Source: Symploca sp. SIO1C2
GTDB lineage: Bacteria > Cyanobacteriota > Cyanobacteriia > Cyanobacteriales > Coleofasciculaceae
Assembly: GCA_010672925.1 (NCBI GenBank)
Contig: JAAHFP010000012.1
Location: forward strand, 95,192 to 159,191
DNA: 64,000 nucleotides
Direction: 5' to 3'
Shown here in pieces: positions 63,113-64,000 of the stretch. The notes below the pieces were generated by a model, which was given only the letters and a program-made list of their open reading frames with translations, ran no database searches and was not told the origin of the DNA. Each line of letters begins with the position of its first letter. Within the stretch, counting starts at the first letter, position 1. A program made the position numbers and the translations under genes.

Positions 63113-64000
63113 ATGAAATGGTTGAAAAAAGGCTATAGTAAGCGAATATTATTTCTGGGATTGGTCTTACTAACATTCTTGGTAGTCAAGCTGGTTACTC
63201 CTGTAACTGCACAGCCTCAGCTCAAGGAAAGAGTTAAGGAGAATAGCCAAAATATACCAGTAACTGAGGCATCAACTCTGCTCATCCAAGGCAAAACTAA
63301 CTATGATGCTGGACGTTTTACCGAAGCTGCGATCGCTTGGGAACAAGCAGTCCAAGCTTACCAACAAGCGGGGGACTCCATCAACCAAGCCCTGAGTTTA
63401 AACTACCTCTGCTTAGCCTATCAAGATTTGGGACAATGGGAACCGGCAACAGCTGCAATTAATCAAAGCCTCAATTTACTGCAAACTCAACCTGATCTCG
63501 GTATCCTTGCTCAAGCATTGAATACCCAAGGTAGCCTTTTCTTAGCAACTGGAAAAAACGAAAGAGCACTCAAAACTTGGCAAGAAGCAGAAAAAATTTA
63601 TACTCAAGCTGGGGATGAAAAAGGAGTATTAGGAAGTAAAATTAATCAAGCCCAAGCTTTGCAAAGCTTGGGTATGTTTCAGCGAGCTCAAAAAATTTTA
63701 GAACAAGCGCAGCGACAACTCCAAGCCCAACCAGATTCCCTAGTAAAAGCTACAGGTTGGCACAACCTAGGACTTGTTTGGCAAACTATCGGTAATCTCC
63801 AACAATCTCAGCAAGTCTTGGAAAAGAGTTTAGCCATTGCCCAAAAGCTTAACTCTCAGCGGGATATCAGTACGACCCTCGTTAGCTTAGGCAATACCGC
63901 ACGAGGTTTGGGAGAAACAGCATTAGCCCTACAGTATTATCAACAGGCAACGGAAGCTGCCACTAATCCCCTGAGCCAACTAGAAGCACAACTCAATCAC
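63113..64000 (+). CDS. TPR repeat protein with signal peptide, 3'-truncated by the window edge
   Basis: The frame is open from 63113 to the end (296 codons). After a signal peptide or membrane anchor (ILFLGLVLLTFLVVKLV then TPVTAQ) come tetratricopeptide repeats (GRFTEAAIAWEQAVQAYQQA, ALSLNYLCLAYQDLGQW, GLVWQTIGNLQQSQQVLEKS). An in-frame ATG at 63080 is an alternative start but places non-hydrophobic residues first. In cyanobacteria such N-termini often precede a CHAT protease-like domain; that part would lie beyond the window. Confidence 0.85.
   Translation, partial: MKWLKKGYSKRILFLGLVLLTFLVVKLVTPVTAQPQLKERVKENSQNIPVTEASTLLIQGKTNYDAGRFTEAAIAWEQAVQAYQQAGDSINQALSLNYLCLAYQDLGQWEPATAAINQSLNLLQTQPDLGILAQALNTQGSLFLATGKNERALKTWQEAEKIYTQAGDEKGVLGSKINQAQALQSLGMFQRAQKILEQAQRQLQAQPDSLVKATGWHNLGLVWQTIGNLQQSQQVLEKSLAIAQKLNSQRDISTTLVSLGNTARGLGETALALQYYQQATEAATNPLSQLEAQLNH

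Overview
The window looks like a chromosome segment of a filamentous cyanobacterium. The evidence is the frequent HIP1 octamer GCGATCGC, many intergenic 7- to 9-base tandem repeats, and lineage-typical genes: a Ycf45-type R3H ATPase, the clock-input protein LdpA, a PatA-like regulator with a CheY-like partner, an isoleucyl-tRNA synthetase carrying the cyanobacterial CAAD membrane domain, and several Uma2 nucleases. Genus is not resolvable by eye.

Layout. 1-2.6 kb: a pair of M16 proteases, one with and one without the zinc motif. 2.6-15 kb: an accessory region on the + strand. It holds a broken FG-GAP gene split by a small inverted-repeat element, a thrombospondin-C-like adhesin-type protein, two 7-bladed FG-GAP propeller proteins with the same N-domain, and three paralogous proteins with a ricin-type trefoil and a jacalin-like tail. 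The genes and their upstream sequences look duplicated as cassettes, and nested MITE-like elements sit between them. 15-37 kb: mostly minus-strand housekeeping genes (tRNA-Gln, R3H ATPase, ldpA, glmU, coaBC, a Crp/Fnr regulator, a CHAD protein, ileS, bioF, a fatty acid hydroxylase-type protein) with folB, a small secreted protein and Uma2 genes. 37-46 kb: an Hsp70-WD40 fusion, a PD-(D/E)XK-like protein, two 5'-truncated gene relics, TspO, a GST and a PEP-synthase-like enzyme. 46-60 kb: signalling (hybrid kinase plus response-regulator cyclase, AAA-GGDEF protein, PatA-like/CheY-like pair), a small defence-like group (AAA ATPase plus coupled Cys-rich ELKG protein, PIN toxin plus a 53-residue partner), and a cell-wall amidase. 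60-64 kb: tRNA-Gly, a zinc-ribbon membrane protein, a GT4 glycosyltransferase, a DUF457-type membrane hydrolase and the start of a TPR protein that runs off the end.

The most notable signals are: (1) the duplicated lectin/propeller cluster with a shared leader and no signal peptides; (2) two clean MITE-like insertions with target duplications, one restoring a reading frame when removed and one nested inside another element; (3) short tandem repeats that have entered coding sequences in frame (hybrid kinase twice, LdpA, PEP-synthase-like enzyme); (4) a translationally coupled ATPase/ELKG pair next to a PIN module. All functional names come from motif recognition by eye; no database search was run.
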